Origin: Bacteroidales bacterium
GTDB lineage: Bacteria; Bacteroidota; Bacteroidia; Bacteroidales; UBA932
Reading direction: 5' to 3'
Assembly (NCBI GenBank): GCA_012513425.1
Contig: JAAZCF010000240.1
Coordinates: 1-7,435, forward strand
DNA length: 7,435 nucleotides
The first letter of the stretch is position 1. The number at the start of each line of letters is the position of its first letter. The position numbers and the translations under genes are program-made. Shown piece after piece: positions 1 through 6,860 of the stretch. A model generated the notes under the pieces. It was given only the letters and a program-made list of their open reading frames with translations. It did not search any database and was not told the DNA's origin.

Positions 1-453
1 AAGCTGTGAATCCACCAATCTGGCGGGCGACTTCTTTGTCATTAACATAAATGACAGCCTCCTGATCAATAGCCCCGGCGTGGAGCAACATACGACCTTT
101 TTTGTCTTTAGATTTAAGAGTGAACTCTCTTGAGTAAATTAGTTTTTCATTTGGTTCAAGCGTCTGCCCTACTCCAGACAGAGCAGATTCTATACAAAAA
201 GGAACCAAAATTTTGCCGGAAGAATGATCGGTAGAATAGTCCCATAATCCATTCAGACTTATCCAGACATCTCTAACCATTAAAGGGCGGGGATATTCGC
301 CATAAACATCTTCTACTTTAAGGTTTTTCCCCATTCAGTCAAAATCTTACTACCTGCAGGCTGCCATTCATAGGAATCTTGAGGCAACTGACAACCGATG
401 ATGAACAAGGCACAACATGTTGCAGCTATAGCTCCTATTGAATTTTTTCTCAT
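1..453 (-). pseudogene. Frameshifted start of a GH2 family glycoside hydrolase lipoprotein (partial)
   Basis: The frame opens at ATG 453-451 with a lipoprotein signal peptide: basic start MRKN, hydrophobic stretch, and a lipobox-like FIIGC with Cys21. It runs as far as ...LTEWGK (residue 43) and then meets a TAG at 315-313. Shifting by one base at the A run (324-328) restores a continuous frame to the window edge, 108 more codons, reading NLKVEDVYGEYPRP, then LNGLWDY, ILVPFCIESALSG, LIYSREF and LLHAGAIDQEAVIYVND. These are hallmarks of the N-terminal sugar-binding jelly-roll domain of GH2 enzymes (beta-galactosidase and relatives). The catalytic domain lies outside the window, so the substrate is unknown. 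The gene starts 18 bases after the gpsA stop on the same strand. The break may be a true mutation, a homopolymer sequencing error, or less likely recoded by -1 slippage. The GH2 identity is confident; the state of the gene is not. Confidence 0.82.
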
Positions 454-473
454 AATTGCCGAAGTTAGCAATT
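454..473 (-). repeat. Small inverted repeat abutting the GH2 lipoprotein start codon
   Basis: AATTGC (454-459) and GCAATT (468-473) form a perfect 6-base inverted repeat around an 8-base loop. It fills the gap between the gpsA stop codon (474-472) and the GH2 start codon (453-451). There is no following T run on the minus strand, so it is not a typical intrinsic terminator. It could fold in the mRNA just ahead of the start codon, but the stem is short and AT-rich and may be chance. Confidence 0.3.
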
Positions 474-1464
474 ATTCCAAAGTTTTTGTCAGTTGAGAAA
501 ATGTTTCATTTAAAGGAGCTTGATCGTAGAGAATCTGATATACTGCTGAAACTATTGGCAGATTCAGATTATATTTTTGACTTATATAGTACAAAGCTTT
601 GCATGAATAGTAACCTTCAGCAACCATCATCATTTCCATTTGGGCACTTACGACTCCATAGCCTTGACCGATCATTGTTCCAAAAGTTCGATTGCGACTG
701 AATTGAGAATAACAAGTCACCATCAAATCACCCAAGTATGCACTTTTGGATGTTATGCGCTCTGAATCAGGATTTAAAGTTTCAATGAATTTTGTCATCT
801 CATTATATGAGCCGGTGACCAAAACAGCTATGAAATTATCTCCATAACCCAAACCATGAGCAATTCCTACTGCAATAGCATAGACGTTTTTCAAAGCTGC
901 AGCATATTCAAGGCCAAAAACATCATTACTTGAAATTGGGTTAATGAAATCTGTCTTAAACACCTCGCAAAGGAAACTAGAAAAAACAGTGTTATATGAA
1001 GAAAGTGTCATGTAGGTAAGTCTCTGCATTGCGACTTCCTCTGCATGACAAGGTCCACTAATTACAGCTAATTTCTCTTTGGAAATATGATAATGATTTT
1101 GGAAATATTCAGCTATCGTACAATTATGTTCACCTACAAAGCCTTTTACTGCAGACACAATTTTCTTATCCTCAAGACTTTCATGAAGTTCACCCAGTTC
1201 GGAAAGTAAATATGTAGATGGTACAGCAAAAATCAATAATGTTGAGACTTTTACAACAGTATTAATATCGCTGCTCATCGTAATACTTTCCACATTCAGT
1301 TTAGCGGCTTGAAGATATTTGCAATGATGTCGCTTTTCAGATATGAATTCGATATTCTTTTGGTCACGAATGTACCAATTAATGTGATATCCTTTATCAC
1401 TAAGAATTTTTGTCAATGCAGTAGCCCAACTGCCACTGCCTATAACTCCAAATGTTTCTTCCAT
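472..1464 (-). CDS. gpsA: NAD(P)-dependent glycerol-3-phosphate dehydrogenase
   Basis: This cytosolic enzyme reduces dihydroxyacetone phosphate to sn-glycerol 3-phosphate, the backbone for phospholipid synthesis. The 330-residue length is normal for the family. The N-terminal Rossmann fold shows VIGSGSWATAL (7-17, the GxGxWA dinucleotide motif) and FAVPS (79-83). SGPCHAEE (136-143) corresponds to the family SGP..A.E segment. LEYAAALKNVYAIAVG (185-200) carries the catalytic lysine, Lys192, followed by HGLGYGDN. LGDLMVTC (244-251) and SRNRTFG (256-262) match the conserved C-terminal helical domain. The SGPCHAEE and GYGDN forms are typical of Bacteroidota GpsA. The start ATG overlaps the stop of the upstream lipid kinase by one base (TAATG), implying translational coupling and a shared phospholipid role. 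In many Bacteroidota gpsA sits beside lysS and pgi instead. No key residue appears missing. Confidence 0.96.
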   Translation of the reverse strand: MEETFGVIGSGSWATALTKILSDKGYHINWYIRDQKNIEFISEKRHHCKYLQAAKLNVESITMSSDINTVVKVSTLLIFAVPSTYLLSELGELHESLEDKKIVSAVKGFVGEHNCTIAEYFQNHYHISKEKLAVISGPCHAEEVAMQRLTYMTLSSYNTVFSSFLCEVFKTDFINPISSNDVFGLEYAAALKNVYAIAVGIAHGLGYGDNFIAVLVTGSYNEMTKFIETLNPDSERITSKSAYLGDLMVTCYSQFSRNRTFGTMIGQGYGVVSAQMEMMMVAEGYYSCKALYYISQKYNLNLPIVSAVYQILYDQAPLNETFSQLTKTLE

Positions 1465-2387
1465 TATGGAACAATAACTCTAATTGCCAAAGGCAAAAGT
1501 TTAATTGATGTTGGAGTAAAGCCGACTATTTCTCCATCAACTTCAACTTTTGATGGCGGCCATGATGTTACTTTAACAGACTGTGCCTGAGTGTGAATAA
1601 CTTGCTTTATATCCAAAATTTTGCCTGAGAAAAGCTTTTTGATTTGAAATAATACTTTAATTTTGGGAATCTTCTTGATGACTGTAATGTCCAAAAGACT
1701 ATCATCCGGCCTGGCCAATGGAGTTTGCATCATTCCTCCACCTGAAAACTTTCCTATACCAAAAGCTGTAGAAAACACTTTTCCATCGTAGAACACTTTT
1801 CCATTTGTTACAATTTTCAATTGTCTGTTACTATATCCCAAAAATGTTTTGATAAGAGTTTTTAGATACATATTTTTTTCATACTTGCCTTGGTCTTTAC
1901 TGTCATTGACATTCGATGATACATTTGCATCAAAGCCCAAACCTCCAATATTAACCATCGTAACAATATTCATCTTTCCGCCTTTCATGGCATGAACCTC
2001 AGCCAAATCTTGAACACGAGTATTACCTCTGACAATACATTCAATAGCTTGTTTGTGATCTATAGTAATACCCCATTCTCTTCCCCAATCATTCCCCGTA
2101 CCTACAGGAATAACAGCCATAGTGACATCGCGAGTATCTTCACCAATTAAAACAATGCCGCTAACTATTTCATGAATAGTTCCGTCGCCTCCGACTGCTA
2201 TAAATTTGCGATAGCCTTCTTTGAAAGCACTTTTTGCAATGTCAATGGCATGATAGCGGCCTTTTGTCAATTCAGCAGTATAGGCAATCTCGGCAGTTTG
2301 AAGCAATTTTTCAATATCATTCCATTCTATTTTGCAGCTTCCGCCTCCTGCGTGAGGATTAACTATTACCTTCCAGCTATCGTACAT
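1464..2387 (-). CDS. YegS/DagK-type lipid kinase (diacylglycerol kinase catalytic domain)
   Basis: A 307-residue member of the YegS/Rv2252/BmrU lipid kinase family, which phosphorylates diacylglycerol or related lipids at the inner face of the membrane using ATP. Visible motifs are NPHAGGG (10-16, nucleotide-binding N-terminus), AVGGDGTIHEI (64-74, with the signature GGDGT at 66-70), PVGTGNDWGRE (94-104), NIGGLGFDA (146-154), GGGMMQTPLARPDDSLLDI (216-234) and VEVDGE (281-286), the conserved acidic strand of the C-terminal beta-sandwich. There is no signal peptide or membrane helix. Length and motif order match an intact enzyme. It is first in a minus-strand operon with gpsA, consistent with phosphatidate recycling next to glycerol 3-phosphate supply. 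The true lipid substrate cannot be fixed from sequence; sphingoid base or undecaprenol-type substrates are alternatives within the superfamily. The start at 2387 lies about 20 bases after the predicted transcription start. Confidence 0.93.
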   Translation of the reverse strand: MYDSWKVIVNPHAGGGSCKIEWNDIEKLLQTAEIAYTAELTKGRYHAIDIAKSAFKEGYRKFIAVGGDGTIHEIVSGIVLIGEDTRDVTMAVIPVGTGNDWGREWGITIDHKQAIECIVRGNTRVQDLAEVHAMKGGKMNIVTMVNIGGLGFDANVSSNVNDSKDQGKYEKNMYLKTLIKTFLGYSNRQLKIVTNGKVFYDGKVFSTAFGIGKFSGGGMMQTPLARPDDSLLDITVIKKIPKIKVLFQIKKLFSGKILDIKQVIHTQAQSVKVTSWPPSKVEVDGEIVGFTPTSIKLLPLAIRVIVP

Positions 2388-2415
2388 TATTTATGTTTGG
2401 TTTATTTTTTTGTGG

Positions 2416-2446
2416 CAAATTTACCATAAATATAGTTTTAACCAAA
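2416..2446 (-). promoter_or_regulatory. Bacteroidota-type promoter for the lipid kinase-gpsA operon
   Basis: Read on the minus strand, TTTG (2446-2443) is followed after exactly 19 bases by TAAATTTG (2423-2416). This fits the Bacteroidota consensus of a -33 TTTG box and a -7 TAnnTTTG box. Transcription should start near 2408-2410, giving a leader of about 20 bases before the ATG at 2387. It overlaps the promoter region of the divergent parA operon. Confidence 0.75.
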
Positions 2447-2453
2447 GATTTTG

Positions 2454-2461
2454 TAAATTTG
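2454..2461 (+). promoter_or_regulatory. Bacteroidota-type -7 box for the parAB operon
   Basis: TAAATTTG matches TAnnTTTG completely and would place the transcription start near 2468, about 20 bases before the parA ATG at 2488. No good TTTG lies 19-21 bases upstream (those positions are AT-only); the nearest is GTTTTA at 2435-2440, which is too close. The -33 contact may therefore be weak, or it may be shared with the back-to-back kinase promoter. Confidence 0.6.
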
Positions 2462-2487
2462 CGTTCTATCATAGATATAAAATAACA

Positions 2488-3255
2488 ATGGGTAAAGTAA
2501 TAGCTATAGCAAATCAAAAAGGTGGAGTTGGCAAGACAACTACTGCCATCAACTTGGCGGCATCTCTTGCAGTCATGGAGAAAAAGACTTTATTGATAGA
2601 TGCAGCTCCTCAGGCAAACACTACCTCAGGAATGAACTTCAATCCAGATTCTGACTCCATGCATACTTTATATGAAGTTCTCATTGGCAATATTGATATC
2701 AGCGAAGTTTTACTAGATAGTGAATTACAATATCTCCAAGTGATACCTTCTCACATCAATCTGGTTGGTGCTGAGATTGAGATGCTTGATATTGATAATA
2801 GAGAGTCTGTTATGAAAAATTGTCTCGCTTCCCTGCGAAACAATTATGATTATATTATAATCGATTGTTCTCCTTCTTTGGGCCTCATTACAGTAAACTC
2901 TCTTACTGCCGCAGATAGTGTCATAATACCTGTCCAACCCGAATATTTTGCTCTTGAAGGCCTAGGAAAATTGCTTAACACCATCAAATTAGTGCAAAAC
3001 AAGCTCAATCCCAACCTTTCAATTGAAGGTTTTTTGTTCACTATGTATGATAGCAGATTGAGGTTGCATAATCAAGTGATAGAGGAAGTCAAAAGCCATT
3101 TCTCAAATATGGTTTTTGATACAATGATAAGTAGAAATGTACGTTTGAGTGAAGCCCCATCTCATGGCAAGCCAGCTATTTTATATGATGCAATTTCTTC
3201 TGGTACAAATAACTACATGAGTCTGGCACAAGAAATAGTAAAAAATAATAAATAA
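2488..3255 (+). CDS. parA: ParA/Soj-type chromosome partitioning ATPase
   Basis: A 255-residue deviant Walker A ATPase that binds DNA nonspecifically as an ATP dimer and moves ParB-bound origin regions. Motifs are IANQKGGVGKTTTAINLA (7-24, with KGGVGKTT at 11-18), LLIDAAPQANTTSG (35-48), YIIIDCSPSLG (122-132, Walker B) and PVQPEYFALEG (148-158). The start at 2488 is chosen because MGKVIAIANQKGG is the usual N-terminus and the predicted promoter lies just upstream; a longer frame from 2410 would add 26 residues and overlap that promoter. Residue 40 is Ala (GCT, 2605-2607), where Soj/ParA proteins have Asp in DxDPQ. The equivalent D40A in Bacillus subtilis Soj blocks ATP hydrolysis. The rest of the protein looks normal. 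The stop overlaps the parB start (TAATG). Confidence 0.96.
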   Translation: MGKVIAIANQKGGVGKTTTAINLAASLAVMEKKTLLIDAAPQANTTSGMNFNPDSDSMHTLYEVLIGNIDISEVLLDSELQYLQVIPSHINLVGAEIEMLDIDNRESVMKNCLASLRNNYDYIIIDCSPSLGLITVNSLTAADSVIIPVQPEYFALEGLGKLLNTIKLVQNKLNPNLSIEGFLFTMYDSRLRLHNQVIEEVKSHFSNMVFDTMISRNVRLSEAPSHGKPAILYDAISSGTNNYMSLAQEIVKNNK

Positions 3256-4169
3256 TGGCAAAAGTTCAGAGGAATGCTTTAGGCAGAGGGCTGAGTGCCT
3301 TGCTGCAAGACGCAGAAGAAATACAACACAGAAGTACTACTCCACCCGAGACAGGTAAGTTGCTGTCTGCAGGCACCCAGTTGTCGCTTGCATTAATTGA
3401 GCCCAACCCCTATCAGCCTAGAGTCACTTTTGACGAAGAGGCTATAGAAGAGCTTTCTGAATCCATTAAGATATTAGGCATTATCCAGCCTATTACTGTC
3501 AGGAAAACTGAAAATGGGAAATTCCAGATAATTAGCGGAGAACGTCGTTTTCGCGCCGCCAAAAAGGCAGGATTGACTACCATCCCAGCCTATGTCAGAG
3601 AAGCAGATGATGCCGGCATGTTGGAAATGGCCATTGTTGAAAATATCCAGAGAGAGAATCTAGATGCCATTGAGACTGCCCTCAGTTTTCAAAGGTTGAT
3701 TGACGAATGCAGTCTGACTCAAGAACAAATGGCCGATAGAGTAGGCAAAAAAAGAGCTACTGTCACAAATTATTTGCGACTGCTGAACCTTCCGGTTGAG
3801 ATACAAAAAGCTCTAAAAATTGGCAAACTATCAGTAGGTCATGCCAAGGCGCTTCTCTCTTTGCCATCTGAAGAAAGTCAGTTGGACTTATGCGGCAAGT
3901 GTATTGAGAATGACTGGTCAGTAAGAAAATTAGAAGAAATGGCGCGAAAAGTCACTGATTCAAACGACACTCCTTCAGATGCAGAGCAAGTCTCAGAAGA
4001 AAGACCTCTTCCAGATGAATATTATAAAGTATTGGAAATAGTTGGGAAGTATTTTCATAATAACATCTCCCTTAAACGATCTGCTAATGGAAGCGGAAAA
4101 ATTACCATTCGTTTCAAGAATGATGATGAAATCGCACGATTTTTGAGAGCTTTGAACAAAGAAAATTAA
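3255..4169 (+). CDS. parB: ParB/Spo0J-type chromosome partitioning protein
   Basis: A 304-residue ParB, the CTP-dependent DNA clamp that loads at parS sites and stimulates ParA. The N-terminal ALGRGLSALL (8-17), preceded by basic residues, is the standard ParA-contact peptide. The ParB/Srx domain follows, with NPYQPR (51-56), ISGERRFRAAKKAG (93-106, the GERRxRA CTP-binding motif) and IVENIQRENLDAIE (127-140). A helix-turn-helix at about 154-175 (LTQEQMADRVGKKRATVTNY) reads parS. An acidic, proline-containing linker (about 235-253) leads to a C-terminal dimerisation domain (about 254-302). All key motifs are intact. Translation is probably coupled to parA through the TAATG overlap. No parS-like palindrome was found in this window, so its binding sites must lie elsewhere. 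Confidence 0.96.
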   Translation: MAKVQRNALGRGLSALLQDAEEIQHRSTTPPETGKLLSAGTQLSLALIEPNPYQPRVTFDEEAIEELSESIKILGIIQPITVRKTENGKFQIISGERRFRAAKKAGLTTIPAYVREADDAGMLEMAIVENIQRENLDAIETALSFQRLIDECSLTQEQMADRVGKKRATVTNYLRLLNLPVEIQKALKIGKLSVGHAKALLSLPSEESQLDLCGKCIENDWSVRKLEEMARKVTDSNDTPSDAEQVSEERPLPDEYYKVLEIVGKYFHNNISLKRSANGSGKITIRFKNDDEIARFLRALNKEN

Positions 4170-4180
4170 AAACTCAAAAC

Positions 4181-5107
4181 GTGCGTAGGCTACTCTCTGT
4201 ATTAATATTCTGTTGCGTTGTTTCATTCAGCGCTTTAGCTCAGTTCTCTGAGAATGATAATATTGTTGGCGGCCCTCCTGGCGCGGGAGCTACTGCTGGC
4301 ATAAATCCTGAAAGCGATGTTGTCTCCGATACGACTACAGGATTTTCTGTGTCTGCTATGGTAAAAGGCCTACTTAGAAAACAAGAATTGAAAACTACCT
4401 ACACTTTGGTAAGCAATGCCGTTTTGCCGGGAGTTATGCAGATTTATAATAAAGATTACTGGAAATTGCCTATTATTTATGGAGGCATTGGCACAGGTCT
4501 TTATTATGGTATTCATAACAACAATCTATATAAAGAAACCGGTGAAAAAAAATATGCTACTACTTCTGCACTTGCTTTTGCCGGAGCTGCTACGATATAC
4601 TGGGGCACGCTGATTGATGGTGTTATGAATTTCCCCGATCAACGGACACCGGACCCTACAAAAGCTGCAATATATTCTGCATTGATTCCAGGTATGGGCC
4701 AAGCATATAATGGTGATTGGTGGCATATTCCTAATTGGTATGGAGGTTTTATGGTTTGTGCCTATACTTATGCTATTAACGATAGCCAGTATAATCGTTT
4801 TAAATATATCTACGACATTAGCAGCGATAAAGAGAGTGGATATATCGGTCATATAACTTCTGAACAAGCCAAATGGTATAGGGATGTTTATAGGCGCTAT
4901 CGTGATTATTCTATAGTTGCAGCCATTGTTGTTTATGCCCTTAATATAATTGATGCTAATGTGTTCGCATATATGAGTGATTTCAATGTCAATGATGATC
5001 TCACTTTTAATGTGCAACCTTCCATAATCTCGCCTATTTCCAATGACATGTATGCCTCAGGAGACTTTCATCAATCCTATGGTTTTAAAATGAATCTTAC
5101 TTTCTAA
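4181..5107 (+). CDS. DUF5683 family secreted/membrane protein with duplicated core
   Basis: A 308-residue protein of unknown function of the DUF5683 family, which in Bacteroidota is commonly found after parB. It starts with GTG at 4181, 11 bases after the parB stop; the next in-frame ATG is around residue 60 and would lose the signal peptide. The signal peptide is MRRLLSVLIF... with likely cleavage after ALA (18-20). The mature part has two related halves. LPGVMQIYNKDYWKLPIIYGG (82-102) matches IPGMGQAYNGDWWHIPNWYGG (169-189), with A, PG, Q, YN, D, W, P and YGG shared. Each half ends in a hydrophobic segment with a conserved aspartate (YWGTLIDG 140-147; YALNIIDA 252-259). The second half plus RRYRDYS (238-244) resembles the usual single-copy family. 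Hydrophobic stretches near 96-111, 128-146, 187-199 and 244-264 suggest membrane insertion. Its operon place suggests an envelope role tied to segregation or wall turnover. Confidence 0.88.
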   Translation: MRRLLSVLIFCCVVSFSALAQFSENDNIVGGPPGAGATAGINPESDVVSDTTTGFSVSAMVKGLLRKQELKTTYTLVSNAVLPGVMQIYNKDYWKLPIIYGGIGTGLYYGIHNNNLYKETGEKKYATTSALAFAGAATIYWGTLIDGVMNFPDQRTPDPTKAAIYSALIPGMGQAYNGDWWHIPNWYGGFMVCAYTYAINDSQYNRFKYIYDISSDKESGYIGHITSEQAKWYRDVYRRYRDYSIVAAIVVYALNIIDANVFAYMSDFNVNDDLTFNVQPSIISPISNDMYASGDFHQSYGFKMNLTF

Positions 5108-5108
5108 A

Positions 5109-6737
5109 ATGAATACAATAAAAAAAATTATACTTATCCTATTATTAATTGTCCCAGTAAGTAGCTCGTCTGCGCAAATTTTTAAACGTTTCAAAAAAAA
5201 CATCGTTCAAGATTCGCTATTCATTCTTAAAAATCAACTTGATTCTCTTCAGGTAGCTTATGATGATTTGTACACTACTACAATGTCACCTATTGAAATT
5301 GTGGATGAAGATGATAATTTTTACGAAGAAGATTACTCAGAAGTAGATCACAACACTGATTCTTTACTTTCTGTGTGGTATGTAGAGCATAATTTTAGTG
5401 GAGAAGGCAATTTTGAATTGCCAAATATGGAAGATGTGGTATTGGCTTCTGACATTCCGGATTCAGTATATATTGACAGATTGAACAAAATGAATTCTTT
5501 TATCAAGATTCCATATAACCCGGTAGTTCGTAATTATATTATTCAATACACCCAAAAAATGCCTGATAGGATTGGTCATATAATGGGTTTAGCGCGCTAT
5601 TGGATGCCTCAGATTGAAGATATTCTTATGGAATATGATCTTCCTATTGAGTTGAAGGCTCTTGCTATTGTAGAATCTGCAATGAATACCAGAGCCGTTT
5701 CAAGAGCTAAGGCCAAAGGTATGTGGCAGTTCATTTCATCTACTGCAAGGCGTTACAATCTCGAAATTAACACTTATGTTGATGAAAGATTCGACCCTAT
5801 CCTCTCCTGCAAAGCTGCTGCTGAGTACCTTCGTGATGCCTATGACATTTTCGGAGATTGGAGTCTTGCTATCGCATCATACAACTGCGGCTCTGGCAAT
5901 GTAAACAAGGCTATTCGACGCAGTGGTGGAGGAAAAGACTTCTGGGAAGTATACAATTATCTTCCAAGAGAGACAAGAGGCTATGTTCCTGCTTTTGTTG
6001 CTGTAGAATATTTACTCAATTATTATACTGATCATAATATCCTTCCTACTCCTGTTGCTTTGCCAGCTCATGTTGATACCTTTATGGTAAACAAGAACCT
6101 TCATTTTGGGCAAATAAATGAATTGGTGGGCGTCAGCATGGAGGAGCTTCGCGATTTAAATCCTCAGTTCTTGTATGATCTTATTCCAGGCGATAGTCAT
6201 GAATATGTCTTACGCATTCCATATAACTACAGCACCGCTTTTGTTGATCACGAAAAAGAGATTTACAGCTATAAGGATAGTGTTTACTTCAATCAAATAA
6301 CGATGAAGTCTATTGGCAATAATACTATTCCTGTTAGTGGAAATGCCACTACATATAAAGTAAAGAATGGTGATACTTTAGGTGGCATTGCAAGAAAATA
6401 TGGCACAACAGTAGCAAATTTGAAAGATTGGAACAATTTAAGAAGTAATACTATTAGAATTGGACAAACATTACATATTTACGGAAAAAATGCACAAAAA
6501 GCTTCAACCAGCACTTCAAGTATTTCTTCATCAAAATCTTCTACTGCTTCGAGCACGGCATCAGCCACCACTTCTACTGGTAACTTCCTGACTTACACAA
6601 TCAAGAAAGGTGACACGCTCTGGGATATAGCCAATAGATATGACGGAGTAACCCTTCATGACATTATGGCGCTAAATGGTTTAAGCAGAAACACCAAAAT
6701 ATATCCTGGCATGAAAATCAAAATCAAAGCACAATAA
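5109..6737 (+). CDS. mltD: MltD-like lytic transglycosylase with SLT and LysM domains
   Basis: A 542-residue exported enzyme that cleaves the glycan strands of peptidoglycan, forming 1,6-anhydromuramyl ends. It has a signal peptide (about 1-22, KKIILILLLIVP... SSA) with no lipobox cysteine, unlike the lipoprotein MltD of E. coli. An acidic spacer (62-80) precedes the SLT domain (about 165-305). ALAIVESAMN (184-193) carries the catalytic Glu189, GMWQF is at 204-208, ASYNCGSGNV at 256-265 and YVPAFVAVEY at 292-301. A degenerate LysM-like unit (about 331-371) is followed by two clear LysM domains, 415-457 (YKVKNGDTLGGIARKYG) and 496-540 (YTIKKGDTLWDIANRYD), separated by a Ser/Thr-rich linker (465-491). 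The start lies one base after the DUF5683 stop, so co-expression with parAB is likely. All catalytic motifs look intact. Confidence 0.94.
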   Translation: MNTIKKIILILLLIVPVSSSSAQIFKRFKKNIVQDSLFILKNQLDSLQVAYDDLYTTTMSPIEIVDEDDNFYEEDYSEVDHNTDSLLSVWYVEHNFSGEGNFELPNMEDVVLASDIPDSVYIDRLNKMNSFIKIPYNPVVRNYIIQYTQKMPDRIGHIMGLARYWMPQIEDILMEYDLPIELKALAIVESAMNTRAVSRAKAKGMWQFISSTARRYNLEINTYVDERFDPILSCKAAAEYLRDAYDIFGDWSLAIASYNCGSGNVNKAIRRSGGGKDFWEVYNYLPRETRGYVPAFVAVEYLLNYYTDHNILPTPVALPAHVDTFMVNKNLHFGQINELVGVSMEELRDLNPQFLYDLIPGDSHEYVLRIPYNYSTAFVDHEKEIYSYKDSVYFNQITMKSIGNNTIPVSGNATTYKVKNGDTLGGIARKYGTTVANLKDWNNLRSNTIRIGQTLHIYGKNAQKASTSTSSISSSKSSTASSTASATTSTGNFLTYTIKKGDTLWDIANRYDGVTLHDIMALNGLSRNTKIYPGMKIKIKAQ

Positions 6738-6739
6738 TG

Positions 6740-6770
6740 TTTGGAGATTCATAAATAATTCCTACATTTG
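6740..6770 (+). promoter_or_regulatory. Bacteroidota-type promoter for tRNA-Phe
   Basis: TTTG (6740-6743) is followed after exactly 19 bases by TACATTTG (6763-6770), a full match to the TTTG / TAnnTTTG pattern. The predicted start near 6777 lies about 10 bases before the mature tRNA 5' end. The -33 box begins three bases after the mltD stop codon. No terminator separates mltD from the tRNA, so read-through could also feed it. Confidence 0.78.
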
Positions 6771-6787
6771 CAATCCCAAAACCAAAA

Positions 6788-6860
<73 letters not shown>

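Noticed and set aside
500..515. parS-like sequence beginning TGTTTCA
   Set aside because: Only about 11 of 16 positions match the TGTTTCACGTGAAACA consensus, the CACGTG centre is missing, and it lies inside gpsA.
456..701. Plus-strand open frame opposite the gpsA 3' end
   Set aside because: It is antisense to the conserved C-terminal part of GpsA and shows no recognisable features.
2410..2487. Longer parA start at 2410 adding 26 residues
   Set aside because: The extra residues cover the predicted promoter and do not resemble a ParA N-terminus; MGKVIAIANQKGG at 2488 is the usual family start.
4526..5017. 163-residue minus-strand open frame opposite the DUF5683 gene
   Set aside because: It lies entirely antisense to a well-supported gene, has no family motifs, and its Ile-rich make-up reflects the complement of the coding strand.
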